Of a DNA stretch of 64,000 nucleotides, positions 1-22,200 are shown one piece after another (positions within the stretch are counted from its first letter, which is position 1; each line of letters opens with the position of its first letter). The stretch lies in assembly GCF_048564905.1 (NCBI RefSeq), contig NC_132991.1:56427501-56491500 (forward strand), written 5' to 3'. This stretch comes from Vicugna pacos (lineage: Eukaryota; Chordata; Mammalia; Artiodactyla; Camelidae). The notes under the pieces were generated by a model. It saw nothing but the letters and a program-made list of their open reading frames with translations, was not told where the DNA came from and did not search any database. Position numbers and translations under genes: made by a program.

Positions 1-787
1 AATTCTTTTTTCTCAGGATTCATTCATGATATAATCTTAATTAGGGAAAACTTTTAATTCTTTAAAACACAGTGACACATGAGTTGCTTCAGTACAGGTA
101 GACATATGTAGGGATAGGAAATTTATCTATACAGGGCCTCTACATAAATTTCTTCTGTTAATCTCTCAACATGATTAATATTCTAATTCATTCTGAAAAC
201 GTAGGTACCGTAGATTCAGTGAAGATAGATAACTGATCAAAAATCATGCAGCTAATTAACTTGAAAACTTTGGATTTGTCTGTCAGATTCTCACAAAGAT
301 AATGCTCTTTTCACTACACCACACAGGCTGTTCTGTTTATATAGCCTGCTTATGGTCTTTTGTGGTGTTCTGTTTATACAATCTCTGTGTGGTAGTGGTG
401 ATTATGTAGACAAATCATGAGAAAGATAATACTGTATTTAGAAGAAATGAGTTGATAAAAAATATAGATTTAGCTACCCATGAGGTTTGTTCAGCTTTAC
501 TGAATTTGTTTTACTTGGCCCAGCCATACACAAAATACAAGAAATTCTTATCTTTTACTGAAGGTCCTCATGTATAAAACAAAATTAAAAACCTGGCTGA
601 GTGAAGTTCATATAGAAACAGATTTCAGGAGCAGGCGTCATTAAGGACAAGTAATGCCGCCCTGCAGACTGAATCCACATCTGCTCTACAAGATTGTATG
701 TGACTGCCTCACCCATGATCAAAGACCATCTCCAGTATACCTCCCTCATGAAGCATTATTCGAAGACTTATTGTGGGTAAATTTTTA

Positions 788-961
788 AAATAATAGAAAG
801 GAATCCATTTGAAACCGAATACTTAATATCAAAACAAAACACATGTATGAAAACATAAGAAATCATTTCATTATAAAGACTTAAAAGTTCATTTAGGGTT
901 TTATAAGATTATGCAATTAATCTGGTCAACCTAGATAATCCACCCTATATAACTCAAACCA
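788..961. repeat. Dispersed direct repeat, copy 1
   Basis: About 175 bases related to 2549-2729. The last 30 bases (932-961, containing AGATAATCCACCCTATATAA) are identical in both copies. Repeat family not recognised. Confidence 0.8.
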
Positions 962-2449
962 ATAATTTCTACTTCGGAAACTTTAAGGAGATTTTTAACT
1001 GAGTTTTATCACTACATCACCTTATTCTAAACAGACTATGTACTCAGGATATTATAGTTAGGCTGGGATGCCAAGGTATTCTGTATCTAAAAATGCAAAG
1101 TTTAGGCTACCTTGTCTCTGAAATTACTTGCAGCTATAGGTCTGTGAGCCTATGTGTAGCTCTAGTATTTTAAAGGATCTGGAGGTAATCTAATTCAATC
1201 AGTATTTATGGAGTTTCAATACATGCCTTTCACAAAAGTGAGTGCTTTCAGGGAAATGTCTTTGAAAGGCTTCATGAACAAGATGGCCCTTGGATCAATC
1301 ACTGTGTGTGAATCAGTCATACAGCAACAGTATGTGAGGTCCAGCTGGAGTCCATCAAAGTAGAAACAGCTGAGAGCTGCTGGTATTTTTATATTGGAGT
1401 CTTTAATTTGACTTGGCTTTGCAGTGCATGAGAGTAGTGAGCAGGAGGCAGGGATCAAGCTACAGAGTACAGATAATATTCTATAGAGATGAAGAATTTT
1501 GATGTTTTTTGAACAAAGGAGAGGCATGAGTCCTGTTACTATTTAAGTGAAGTCAACATTGAGGCAAAGATGGGTCTATTTTTAATAAAATACCACAGCA
1601 GTAACATGACTGCTTTGCGTTAAGAGAACTAACGAATATGAGAAGTCTAGTAAAAAATAATTCTTTTCAAATCATATAATGACTACATATAACGTGTTGT
1701 TTATTTCTTGTAATTCATCACTCTTCTGTGTTGAACATTATGAACATGTAAAATTTGTCCACATGGTCTTATTTAAATATGCCTGTGGAGTGCCAACTAT
1801 TATTTAGGGAAAAACTGCTTACCCATGAAAATGTAAAATACTCATGCACTTTTTTTAGTAACAGATTTAAATAACTCAGCTACCATCATGGGAAAAAAAG
1901 AAAATGTTTTCTTTAACTAGGCTTTTTGCCCTTTTCTGCTGAGCACACTTATATCCAGGTCACACATATAAACAACAAAATTTCATAGTTTTCATATTAT
2001 GACCAAAAGACTGGAAGAGTTTGCTTAAACAGCAAATCAGAAATATTTATAAAGAGTAAATTGGAATGAAGGAAAACAAACATTAAAGAAGGCCTTCAAA
2101 AATAGCAATCCATCTTAGAAGGAAGAGTTGAAAGATAAGCGCTGAGGAACGTGAAACAAACAGCACTTATATAAATGTGGACATTTATAATATTCACATG
2201 TGAAAAGATTGAAAATAAGTAAAATAAAATTCTAACTGTAGTCAGTTGAAAACATTTTAATTTTCCTTGTGTTCATTTAAACTTCCTTCTCTTCTCTATG
2301 ATGGTCTGTTTCTGTTCCTCTCAGAATTCTTTTTTTTTTTTTTTTCTGAGGGCTCTGCTCCCACCTTAATCTGGCTTGAAAGTTAAAGACTTATAAATGA
2401 GCTGCAGGTATCTGTTCTCTTCTCAAGATGTGGTTATTGTGAGTACAGT

Positions 2450-2465
2450 CACACACACACACACA
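2450..2465 (+). repeat. (CA)n microsatellite
   Basis: Eight CA units. Confidence 0.9.
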
Positions 2466-2548
2466 AATGGTTTCTTATTCTCTTACTATGTGATGAAAGA
2501 ATATACCACATTTCCCTCTTTTAGATCCATGCAATGCCAAATTATGAC

Positions 2549-2729
2549 AAAATTTTGAAATGATAGAATGAAATTCTTTTGTAAACGAAATATTTAATGT
2601 CAAAACCAAATACTTAAGAGGACACGTGAAATCATTTCAAGAGACACATGAAGCTTATTTTGAGTGTTATAAAAAATTACCCAAATAATATGGCCAGTGT
2701 AGATAATCCACCCTATATAACTCAAACCA
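2549..2729. repeat. Dispersed direct repeat, copy 2
   Basis: The second copy of the segment at 788-961, same orientation, about 1.77 kb away. Divergence is high in the body, but the terminal 30 bases (2700-2729) are identical. Confidence 0.8.
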
Positions 2730-3529
2730 AATACTGCTTTGTAAACCCTGATATCCAGTCTAGCTGTACATGTTGGTGTAACATACTGGACCACTGCAAA
2801 ATCATTTCAGTCTGTGTTATGTAAATGTGCCCTACTATCTACAGTATTAGCCTTTTGCTTTGGTTTCTTCTGTTTCATCCTCTGGGTTCTGTGCAACTTA
2901 AATGCAGACAAATGCTATATGACATATGTTTTCTATCAATGTCTAGTGGTAACAATGGCTCAGATTTTTCTAGTGGTATCTGCTGTATTGTTATAAGCAT
3001 ATTCATTAATACATATAAGTACAATAGTACAAATAAAATCAACTTGAAAATGAAAACCAAAATATGTACTTGGGAAACACACTGGTTTGCTTAAGTGAAA
3101 TACTAAAAATATTTGGGTGTTTTTTTCAAATGTTAACCTGCAACCAATTTCACCTATTCTAAAAGTTTTTAATGTGCTTATATTACTCAAAATATTAAAA
3201 TAATTGTTTTATAGGCTTGGAGAATGTTTTACAAAAATCTCTCTCTGTTTCTTTAAGTGTTACAATCTCCCTTTCTATCCTAGCATAACCACAGAATAGA
3301 AAATGTAGTTTGGGGGTCTGGATTGTTTCCATTTCATATTTTCTACACAAAATTATTTTAGAACACTACTTCAACATGCAATTTTGACAAGCAGAGTTAT
3401 AGAGGCAGTTGACATAAGAGTGTCAACAAAACCATTACACTCCATGTGTATTGCAAGTATGCCCTTCAATTCTCTTCAGGAACAGTTCGCAGGAGGTAGC
3501 ATCAAGTCAGCACATGTTGTTCAGATGGG

Positions 3530-3765
3530 TTTTGAAACCTGACCTGAGAGTGAATCTGGACTGTGCCACCTACCGACAGTGTGACTTTTGACAAGTTATT
3601 TAAAAATTCTAGTCCTCAGTTTAGTTTCTTTACCTGTAATATAGGGATAACAACAGTACGTCGTAGGATTGGCTGGAAGATTAAATGAGATAAATCATGT
3701 CTAGTGCTTAGCATAATATCTAACCCAAGCTAAACACTCAATGTTAACTATTATTTTTAACATAG
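3530..3765 (+). mobile_element. MIR SINE
   Basis: This is a recognisable MIR core and tail: a 'cagtgtgacttttgacaagt' region, the 'cctcagttt...acctgtaatatagggataa' segment, then 'attaaatgagataa'. It is an ancient tRNA-derived mammalian SINE, diverged. Confidence 0.8.
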
Positions 3766-4934
3766 TGATCATATGGCTATTTTTAATCAAGTTCTCAGAA
3801 GGTTTTCTCTCACAAATAACAAAATAGCATTAAGATTCATGTGAGTAATCTAAAACTACCCATGTTTTAAGTAATGCAATGACTAATTACATTGCATTGT
3901 CATTTTTTTGTTACAAAACGCAAGAATTTAGCATTAGGAAGATAATTTCCATGTGATGAAGGGCAGTAGATCAAGAAATCTAAATTATCTTCCCAAGAAA
4001 TTTCATCCTTCCCAGAGTTGTCTCCCAGTTACCACTTTCATTATCATGCTGACCCCATGCTACTCCATATTTAAAGTTCCGCTACAGAACAAAAAGACTT
4101 GAACAAAAGAACTTGCCTTTGTTTCCTATTTGGTTTTGACATGAGGTAGAAATTTCCAAACTACTTTCCCAGTACTACTCCAGAGCAAAACTAGTCATGG
4201 AAGAAGGAAATACAGGAATACAAGGAAGAAGAGCCCACTCTATGAAGCTCTGTTTCCTTATGCTAGTTCATCTAATTTAATTTCCAAATGCTCAGCTCTT
4301 TTCCCAAGAAAACACTAACAACACTAACCATGTATCTGACAGGAAAGCCCATTCCAATGGGAATACTGCCAAAAACAACAGGCAGAAAGCAATAAATGTA
4401 TCAAAAGAATAAGCAGTCTGGTTATCTTTTGTCTACTGAGTACAGAACCTTGAGTTGATGGAATCACTTGGTTGTGGATGACAAAGTGACATCACTTCTA
4501 TCAACAGCTCTCCTTTGGAGGCTGCTGGTGATCCATCTGGACAGATTAGAAACAGTACAAGAGTGTTTCAACCAAGGTGCTCAGTGAAGTCCTGCTAGAG
4601 GGGAAATGGTGGTTCTTCCTCCATCCTGCTCCCTCCTCCCCTGACCCTGCCTTTCAGGACTGCTCGTTTAACATCATGTGTCAGTACGGACTGCACAAGG
4701 AACACACATGCTCATTTTATATGGCCAACTGGTTTTCCTCATGTGTGAGCAAGTGCTCTTCCTGGCCTCCTAAAGGGCAGAAAACTAAGAGAAGAAATAG
4801 TCTGGCTTTCTGAATGCCTATGATTCTTACAGTCTCCCACCCACCCACCGAAACAAACAAACAAAAAACAAAACAAAGACCAAAAAACAACCCTTTCAGA
4901 GACAAAATTCATAAAAATAGCAGACACCATAATA

Positions 4935-5080
4935 TCAAGCCTTTATAATATCCCAGGCACAGAGATAAATACTTCACATTCATTATCTCATTTAACAGCC
5001 CCTTGGGGTATCATCAGCCTTTAGTAAAATTAAGGTAAGCTGCTTCAGGTCACACTCTTATTAAGTGATCTGTTGAATTT
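4935..5080 (-). mobile_element. MIR fragment
   Basis: Reverse-oriented MIR-like sequence: 'ttcattatctcatttaa' and 'ggtcacactcttattaag' are typical of the MIR tail and core read backwards. Confidence 0.6.
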
Positions 5081-8000
5081 GGATGTTTAAATTTTTAAGA
5101 AAGTACTATGGCTTTTGTCTCTGTTCATACTCATTTAGTCACTTATAACCATTTGTTGATGCATAAATAATATATTGTGCACTCTCGATCCTGGGGAAAC
5201 AGTTGTGAATAATGCAGAGCAGACCCTGATCTCAGGTTACCCATGGGACAGTGGAGGGTAAATAGACACATAAGTTGCATGATGTAATTCCAGATAGTGT
5301 TTCGTGCTTTTTAGAAATTAAAACAGGATTTGGAGATAGATAAAGACTGTGGCCAGAGTGAGAGGAATACTCAAGATAGAACTGAATGAAACAGAAGATT
5401 GGGGAAAAAAGCATTCCAAGCAGAGAAGCACCCTGTGTCAGTTTTTTGGGTTTTTTTTTTTTTTTGAAGTTAAAGCTTACAGTTTTTGAGGAGCAAGAAG
5501 GACAGACAATGTGAATAAAAAGCCAAAACTACACATTGTTTTTCTCCCATTCTAAAATGAAGAAAATTAAATTCAAAGAGCATAACTTATTAACTGACTT
5601 CTTGACTCTGCAGCTCATATTCTTGTGTTACATCTTACTGTTCCAACAGCGAATGTTAGCAGTGTGATACCCAGTCATCCGTGGTTTTTGTTTTTCCTAA
5701 CTACTAAAAAGGCGCTACAGTTTGGACGGTTTACTTTGACTTTCTTCTCATATATAGTCATATTAGTGGGTATGGTCTAGGGAAATAAACTATGTCTGCA
5801 ACAGTGGAAAACCAGATTGCAAAACATATTATGACTTTGGGGAAAAAACGTTATTTTATATATGTTCCTTATTTCAAATTACAAAATTTTAATCCATTCA
5901 AATGACTATATAGTTTTTACACCAAGCAACTGATCATTAGCATTCTTAAAATGATTAATCATTTTAGTCCCATGAAAATTCAGTTGTGCTTAAACAGTAC
6001 TTATGCTTCAGCTTGCTCGAGCAAAATAGACGAAATACACTTATAAATAAGTTGCATATTTATCAAAAATAACAACAGAAGTATGTGATCCTTAGCATTT
6101 GGTTATAGTTTAAGTAATAGATATACTCTTTAAAATAAGTAAGCCCAAATTCTTTAATTCAGTAATTTACTTTATATTTCCATAGTTGGGGCTCCTCTCC
6201 ATAAACCAGTACAATTACATTATAGAGGAACTGGTTTTTGTTAGAGTAAATCCATTACTTCTTGCACCGTTTGTCCTTATTTAAATCTGATACTCTAATG
6301 TGGAAATGCAATGCTTTTACTATGTAATTACAGTGGACATATTTTAAAAGCTTTCCAGCCAAGACTAACATGACTGGATAGGAATGTTTTCAGCTCTCAT
6401 CATGTTCAGCGTGAGAGGGAAGGATTTTTTAACATGTTGATTAAATTCACTAATTTGGAAAGAGACTTAAGTAGTATGATCTAATAAAATATTATATGAA
6501 AAGCTATAGTAAATTTAACAATATCCAGTGTTAAGTTGAAGGAAACCAGGGATACATACAACAAACAGAACAGAGTATTTCTCAGAACTGTAGTGCATAA
6601 CAATCTTACAATAAATAAAATGCACCACAAGAGTGGAGAAAGCAAGGACGATAGTGGCTGGGCACTGAAAGGTATGTGATTCAAGGACCGCTAGGTGACT
6701 TTCTGAACTAAGCCATTCTCAAACTTCTGACAGTGCAGATTTGCTAGGTTTTAAACAACTGATTTAAGTGATAGTTCTGATTTGCAAAAACAGGTACATC
6801 AGAGTATGATTTATAGAGGAAGACTCTTTATTCTTAGTTTCAATGTAGGACTTCTTCAAATAGGTAGCTTTGCTTAAAACCAATTTAAAGATTGAATCAT
6901 GAGTAGTTTTCAGGAGAAAAATTATAGCTTAAAGAAGAAAACCATACATGCTATATATAATTCAAGAGATTTATGAAGAAACAGGAAATGAGAGAAAACT
7001 TCACAATGTTGATTGAATATTTTCATATATGATCTAAAGAAAAAGGTGAGAATTTGGGTCACTTCTACTGAAAAGGAGAAATATAAGCATTAAAGGATTA
7101 TTTTACAAACTTGAGAAAGCTCTGGCCTACTAACTGGATAGATTTTTTTTACTGAGTTTTATTTAGGACTTTATCTGAATTACCTAGAATTGATATCATT
7201 GTCTACATAGTTGCAAATATACAACCTCGCTTTTAAATTACTTGGAACCTGTTTTAAATGTCAACAAAATTAAGATGGTTAAAAAAAAACAAAGAACCAC
7301 TTTTTCCTCATGCAAGTTAGATTTCTACATGTGCAAGAAGATGGAACCCTTTGTCTGGGTTGGAAGTAAGAGCAAGATTTGCTATGCTCTCAGATTTTAA
7401 ACAGTAATTAAAATATAATTTATAACTAATTCCAGTAAAGCTTATTTATTTTTTTATCTAAAGGGTTCTGCTTTGTTTTTCCAAGGATCATTATGAGTAC
7501 GAGTCATTGCCTCTCAGGGCTTGGCAAATCCCAAAGTTCTGTCTCTCTCTCTTCCCCTCCCTTTCTGTTCCCTTTCTTTTTATCTCCTACTCTGACTCTT
7601 TCCTTTAATTGGCTCTAATATAAAACTGAAGTATATCTGGTAAATAGTGTTTCATGTTCTCTGTTTCTAATTTAAAGCATGGGTGAGTAGTAGAGTTTTC
7701 TTTTCTCTCTGTAAATAAAAAAATAACACAGTATCCTAAATCAACTTCTTGTGCGGTTCTTGGTATTTATCAGTGACCTTCAATTAACAACTGAAGGAAA
7801 AGTTACCTCTACCAAAGACGAAGCAAGAATGACTATAGTATGAGGAACTGGGTTTAGAAGCAGAAAGGGGATATTGATAGTTTTTTTGTTTTTGTTTTTG
7901 TGTTTTTTATACACAATGATTTTATGTGAAACATCAGTCCCCTAGGAATTGTTTCCAGGTTAGCTGGAAGAAAGCTAAAATTTCTGCTGCTCCTGATTAT

Positions 8001-8904
8001 ATGAGCATGCTTCACAATCATTCAGTTAAGGGTTTTCTGAGACGGCCCTGGTCTTCTGATCCAGCTGCAGGGTATTCTATATTGTTTTACACAGATGCTT
8101 CTCCTGCTTGGAGTTGTTGCGTCTTGGTCTAAAGCCTCTCTTTGTTGTTGGAGACAGCAAATGCCAGGCAAACTCAAGGGACCGGTCCAAGTTCACAGAT
8201 AAGTCATGGGAAAGTCAGTCCCAGAAATGTTTCCAACTCAGTTTATGTCTTCATTCCTTAAAAATATATTAAGTGCCTACTGTGTGCAAAGTTACGTGCT
8301 AAACCCTGGAATGTGTACAGAAACAAAGCAGAGATGTTTCCTGCTCTCATGGAGCTAACTCTGTGATACTCTTTCCCTTCCTGTTTGAGTGGGTAGTTGT
8401 TTTTTGGTAGATAGTGGCTTTTCCTGTTTTAGTACATACTTCTGTGGAGTATATATTAAAAATATCTTAAAATCAAAGACTATAAATTCTTTAATATGGA
8501 TTCAAGTTCTGAGTAAGCTATATGGTGCCTTATGAGCATAAAAAAAGTTTTATTATTTTTGACTAATTCACTTAACCACAAGTTTTTTCTAATATAATTA
8601 TACTACTAATTTGGTTTATAAAATTTTTCATTCATTTTGTACTTATTTTTCTGCATGAACATTGTAACAATTTTTTATAAATATGGTACATGTAAAACTA
8701 GAAATTGTGTTCTTTAATTCTGTTTTTAAAGAGCCCCCTGGTACAATATACCTATTATGGCTAAATATTTATATACAAATATTTTAATGGATTAATAAGA
8801 AAGATCAAGAGCAATAACTATGACAATAATAGACCGTAGAATAATAATAGACAATATAATAGACAATGAAAGACATGTTTTCCTAAAGAAGACTTTCCAC
8901 TTAA

Positions 8905-9080
8905 TAATGCATTACATATTATTTCAGCCCTAAGACTAAATCTATCATATAGATACTAATAGAATCTGGATTTTAAAGATGTGAAAATGAGGATTAGAGA
9001 AATGAAAGAAGTTGCTCCATGTTATGCAGCAAGTATATAACAAAGGTGGAATCTGAGACCAGACTTGCCTGTTTAGGGAA
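8905..9080 (-). mobile_element. MIR fragment
   Basis: Reverse-oriented MIR core ('gatgtgaaaatgaggattag', then 'gtggaatctgagaccagact'). Confidence 0.55.
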
Positions 9081-10479
9081 TACCTGCTTCTACACAGAGG
9101 CCAAGAACCAAATTCCATGTATAGGCAAAATAATTTGCCTATGTAACATGCCACAAATTTTTTAAAAAGCACAGAAATTTTAGCAATTAACATATATATT
9201 TATTTCATATAGTACTCAAATTTAAAAAGGAAAACTTGCTCTTTTTCTGAAGCAAAGAGGCCCATTTATATGTGAAGCATGAGGACAATGTTTGGGGCAA
9301 CATGAAATTTCTAGTCTTGCTTTTAAAAAGAGAAATGAGTCTTGTTATTGTATCTTTAAAAAAACACTCAGCATGTATATACAGAATTTCAGTTTTTTAA
9401 AAAGTATTTTTCTATGGAGGAAATAAATTAATTCTGCAGTTTTAAATTTTAACACTTTGATTAAGAATTAAATTACTTGTGAGTATTGGTTGAATAGTAT
9501 TGGCTTTTTTAATGCAATGTACATTAAATACAGGTATAAAAATACTGAATCAGATTTTCTTTCAATTCTTATTCGATAATAAATATAGTTTATCTATGTA
9601 GACTGCGTTCAGGCTTCAGAATACTTTCACAAATGTTAATTTTCTTGATACTGAAATTGTGTATTTTGATTTAAAAAATTAATTCTTTCTTTGTAATCTT
9701 CTTTACTAAAATACAGACTTGGGCTTGGAACTAGCAAAATCATGAGGTCCAGCTATGAACCCAGTATAGTAATCTTCCATTTCAAAATTCCTCATAGGTT
9801 GACATCTAATATCTGAAAATCTTCTGGCTTAACATTTTTGGTACCTTGACTCCCTGATCAGCAGACTTTACGTGCTTCAATTTTATCACTATCCTGATAA
9901 GTCAATTCTTGTGACATCCTCTTTTCCTCTTACAATTTCAGTCCACAGTGGACAGAGTAAATGACTGGTCTGATTAGAGATCTGGAACTGGGTACTTTAC
10001 AATTACTGTATACTCTGGCTTGCAGTACTGTTTTCACTTGGCAGTCCCACTACTGCCTCATTGTTCCACATCAAGCATTTGTTTAATTAAATCATGACTC
10101 TTCATGAGGAAACTTTGCTAATTTTTCATTTGATTTCATGGAATTAGTTCAGGATTTTGTTTATATTCTTGAAATTCAAACTTGATTGGGGCCAAAGGGT
10201 TTGGAATTCTAGGACACCTTTTTTCTCTTTTTTGACTACTGATTTTGGCATGCAATATAATTACTATACTTTACTTTGTTCTTTCAGAAATTTAATGTGC
10301 TTGAATATTTTGGCTTATTACAATGCAAAATAAAAAGAGATCATTTAATCTGAAGGATCCCAGCTGTATCAGTTTTAAATCTGCAGACATGGTGGTCTCC
10401 TAAATGGTAATTAAAAATTTATTCCACATCCAGCACAAACTAATTGCAGTTTCAGAAACACTACATTAAAAAAAAAAGT

Positions 10480-11020
10480 CACAAAGATTTCACTGAGGAA
10501 ATGATGCTAAAGTTTAGATCTGAAAGATGAATACATTGAACTAGACTAGAGAAGGCAGGAAGAGAATAGATATTCAATTATAGGATATGTTAATGATTTT
10601 GATTTTATATACATTACAATAGGAAGCTTAAAATTTTTAAAGCAAAGTATGACAAAATCAGATCTATATTTGACATAAATGTTTGAAAATATTCTGGCTA
10701 CAGTGTTTAAAATTGAATGAAGGTGGTGAAAGTGGACTTACTAAGGCTTAATAAGACTAGGTTCGTGGGGGTGGCAAAAGAGATTAAATAAATTGGATAG
10801 ATTGGAGAGCTGTTAGGAGGTTCTATCCACAGAGTTATAAGGAGAGAATGATAGGGAGGAAAGCTGAGAAGGTATCACAGATTGCTCCTAAATTTATGGC
10901 TAAGGCAAGTAGATTGCTGGTGGTGGTATTTGTAAAGATGGGTCACTCTGAGAGAAAAACTACTTTGGGGTAAGAAGTGGTAGATATTGTGAATTTGTTT
11001 CAAACATGTTGATTTTGAAA
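10480..11020 (+). repeat. Ancient mid-repetitive sequence, family not named
   Basis: It follows the order of a very common old mammalian repeat ('ttctggctacagtgtt', 'gagctgttaggaggttctat', 'attgctcctaaatttatggc', 'tggtggtggtatttgtaaag'). I recognise the pattern but cannot assign a family name. Related debris is seen near 5150-5440 and 33640-34640. Confidence 0.45.
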
Positions 11021-11839
11021 TACTCCGAAGATGATGTATTTCAAGAGCCATAAAAAGATATACACTCTGTGACCAAGAAATCAATAGTGCAAAATATGGG
11101 AAAAGTTAGGACTGAAAATGTCCATTGCAGTGTTTTTTATTAATAGGAAAAATCGGAAGCAATGCTAACATTCGAAAATAGAAGAATGATTTAGTAAACT
11201 TTTGTCAAGTTACTAAATGGAATATTAATCAGCCAATTAAATGGTTGTTTTAACTTCTTAGTGACATGGAAAGAACTGTATAATGCTGTTATAAAAATAG
11301 TTAAAATAATTTGTACATTACAATAAAAACTCAGTAAAAACAAATGGATATGAAACAGAACTGGAAAAATACCTGAAATTACTCAGTTGGATATTAGGAT
11401 TATAGATGTATATATTTCTTTATTTAAAAAACAGTGATATGCTTAAATTATTTTCAATATTTAAAAAATATTGCAAATTTAAGTGCAATTCTTGTTTCTG
11501 GATTATGGTTTGTTTTAAATTAATGGTTGTATTCTTTTTACTGAAGCTAGAAATACTTAAAACATAACTTTTTTCCCCAAGGGTAGAGGCTGATCTACTT
11601 CATACTTAGTCATGGTTGTAAAACTCTTAATGTGAAAAAGAAGAATCTTAGCTAATATTAGTTACATTTAAATTAATTCTTTCTGTGTTTGTATGTGTGG
11701 TAATACGTAATTTTCATGAACTGAAAACCTGAGTTCTAGAATATTGCATAGGTTTAAGGAAATTACTTTCATCATTTAGTTCCAAGATGCAAGAGAGTAA
11801 TTTTTTTCAAATTTAGATACCTTTCATTTTTAAATTGTA

Positions 11840-11936
11840 AAGATTTTGTTTACAATGTTGTGTCAATTTCTGGTGTAGAGCATAATGTCTGTCATACATA
11901 CACATACATATATTCGTTTTCATATTCTTGGAAAAA
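11840..11936 (-). mobile_element. L1 3' UTR fragment
   Basis: 'acaatgttgtgtcaatttct' with a following 'ggtgtagagcataatg' and 'catattctt' is a diverged copy of the L1 3' end seen at 48436-48640 in the same orientation. Confidence 0.65.
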
Positions 11937-12712
11937 AGAACTTTATCTTAAGCTTATACTGAGATTTTGAAATTTTAATTTCATTTTGTGTTTTTAAATT
12001 CATTAAATTGAATATTAACTAAGTTTTATTGCCATATTTTACCAGTAAGTTTGTTAGCATCGGTAGCATTGTTTTACTTTGTCAATTAGCATAAATAATA
12101 TATCACTGTAGCCCTGTGGACTTTATTTAAAAATTGTCGCTTTGGAAAATGGTTTATTTTCCATATTTTAGAACAGATATTTTTAATCTATTAGAAAGTC
12201 ATAATGAAATTTTTCCTACTCCAAAGATAGTATTCACTTCAAAAGTCTTGCAAAAGATAAGAAAGAGTGTGTGCAAGGGTAAAGACATGAAGTTTTAATA
12301 AACTGTATATAAGCAACTGATATTACATAACTAATTATAAAGGCAGTGACTGAGAACTAACAACTTGATTTGAGCAAGAACAGTTTGGAAATTTGTTGCA
12401 AAATATAATATAGTAAATTTAATTCTTTAAGAAATGATTTCCATATTTTAGTATAAAAATTATTTTCAATGTATTTTGATACACTTTTTTACAAAATGCA
12501 ATCTGTAGATTTCCATGATTTTGAACCCATGAGAGATAATGTTGGTTGGTTCATATATTATATGATGTACTCTGAATATCTGATGGACTATGGACTAAAA
12601 GCTAGTATTCCAGTTACATATCAACCTAACATCCAGCTGTCTAATAACTTGTAGATTTGGATATTTTGATGTGCTACTACTTTAGCTGGTTCTGAAACTG
12701 CTAGTGTTACAA

Positions 12713-12846
12713 GATGGTTGCTGAAGAAGGGGAAAGAGGAAAAGGGGGGAGGGGGAAGAGGGTGGGGGAGCGGCAGGAAGAAGGAGCAAGGGAGGAAAAG
12801 GGGGAAAATAAGAAGAGGAGGCAGAAGAGGAAGAGGAAGGCAACGG
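12713..12846 (+). repeat. Purine-rich tract with G-quadruplex potential
   Basis: About 130 bases of almost pure A/G with runs of 4, 6, 5, 3 and 5 guanines between about 12729 and 12770. It is on the strand opposite to CALCRL transcription, so the RNA would be pyrimidine-rich. Confidence 0.8.
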
Positions 12847-13506
12847 CAATGGTGATGAACACATAATAAAATATTGCAACTTGCTCTTTACACTGCATTG
12901 TCGTTACTAGGGGGTGATCAAAATTATGAAAATCATGTTAATGCATAAAATAATGTATGCATGTTTTAGAATTTACCTTCCTATCAATTAAAAAAAATCA
13001 CTGTCAATTGGTTGAATCAAGAAATTGAAATCGACTCTCCTTCCCCAAACCAGGAAAAATAACCTATCATAATATATTGAAATTATTATTTTTAACAGTA
13101 TATATTACATGCCATGTCTATAATTTACACAAAATACCAGTTTCTATAATGTACCTTGTATCCTGATACCAAAATTGACCAAGAAGCCAAAAATTTAATT
13201 AGGGAGGCCTATAATGTTTGGCAGTTTCCAGAGCAAATACAGATAGATTTACATATTGGTTTTGGCTCCCTTCTTAATACATGACTTCATTCTTATAGGT
13301 GTACTAATTTTGTAAAATTGGCTTCAGATGTTTCATCAGTCTCCTTTCTCTATATTTTATAAAGTCAAGATAAAGTCAACATAATTTATTTCAAACATTA
13401 TAAATCATCTACTTTTCACATATTTTATCAGCATGACATAAACATGCATATGACACTGCATTCACCAAAGACAATTAAATTGAAAAAAATATTTTACATG
13501 TACTTA

Positions 13507-21716
<8,210 letters not shown>

Positions 21717-22084
21717 CTGAAATATTGATTGGTATAGTAATTTAATATTATTTTAATGAGCCAAAATCATTTCCATGATAAACTGACTTTTCAAAGAAAA
21801 TACCACTATTAAAATGATATTTTTATTAAGCTACTCCAATTTTAAAAAGTCTCTTTGCTTACAATATGTTTGAGTTTTGTCACAAATATTTGTTGTTTTC
21901 CGTTATATGGAGAAACTTACATCAACTCATTTATCCTAGGATGGTCAAGACACTGAGAGATTAACTCAATATTTTACTTAGATAAATTTCAAAGAACTAG
22001 AATTTGATAAAAAGCTTTTAAATTAAACTACAGTTTAAACTTCCTTTGAATAATTTTATCAAATCATTTATTGAAATGTTATTA

Positions 22085-22200
22085 GTCTTAGTTACTTATA
22101 TCTATTTTCCTAGCTGGGAAGGAACCATATCTGATTGATCTTTGTATCCTTTGTGTCTGGTAGTTAATATACATTTGCTGTATAAATGAATGGAAAAAAA
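22085..22200 (+). mobile_element. L2 LINE 3' end fragment
   Basis: 'agctgggaaggaaccatatc', 'atctttgtatcctttgtgtc' and 'gctgtataaatgaatggaa' follow the order of the L2 3' UTR. Confidence 0.55.

Noticed and set aside
1216-1527. 103-codon minus-strand open frame
   Set aside because: It does not match any CALCRL exon or other protein I know, has no splice-site support and sits in intron 8.
12682-12898. Minus-strand open frames rich in Pro, Ser, Leu and Phe
   Set aside because: They are translations of the purine tract and have no protein meaning.
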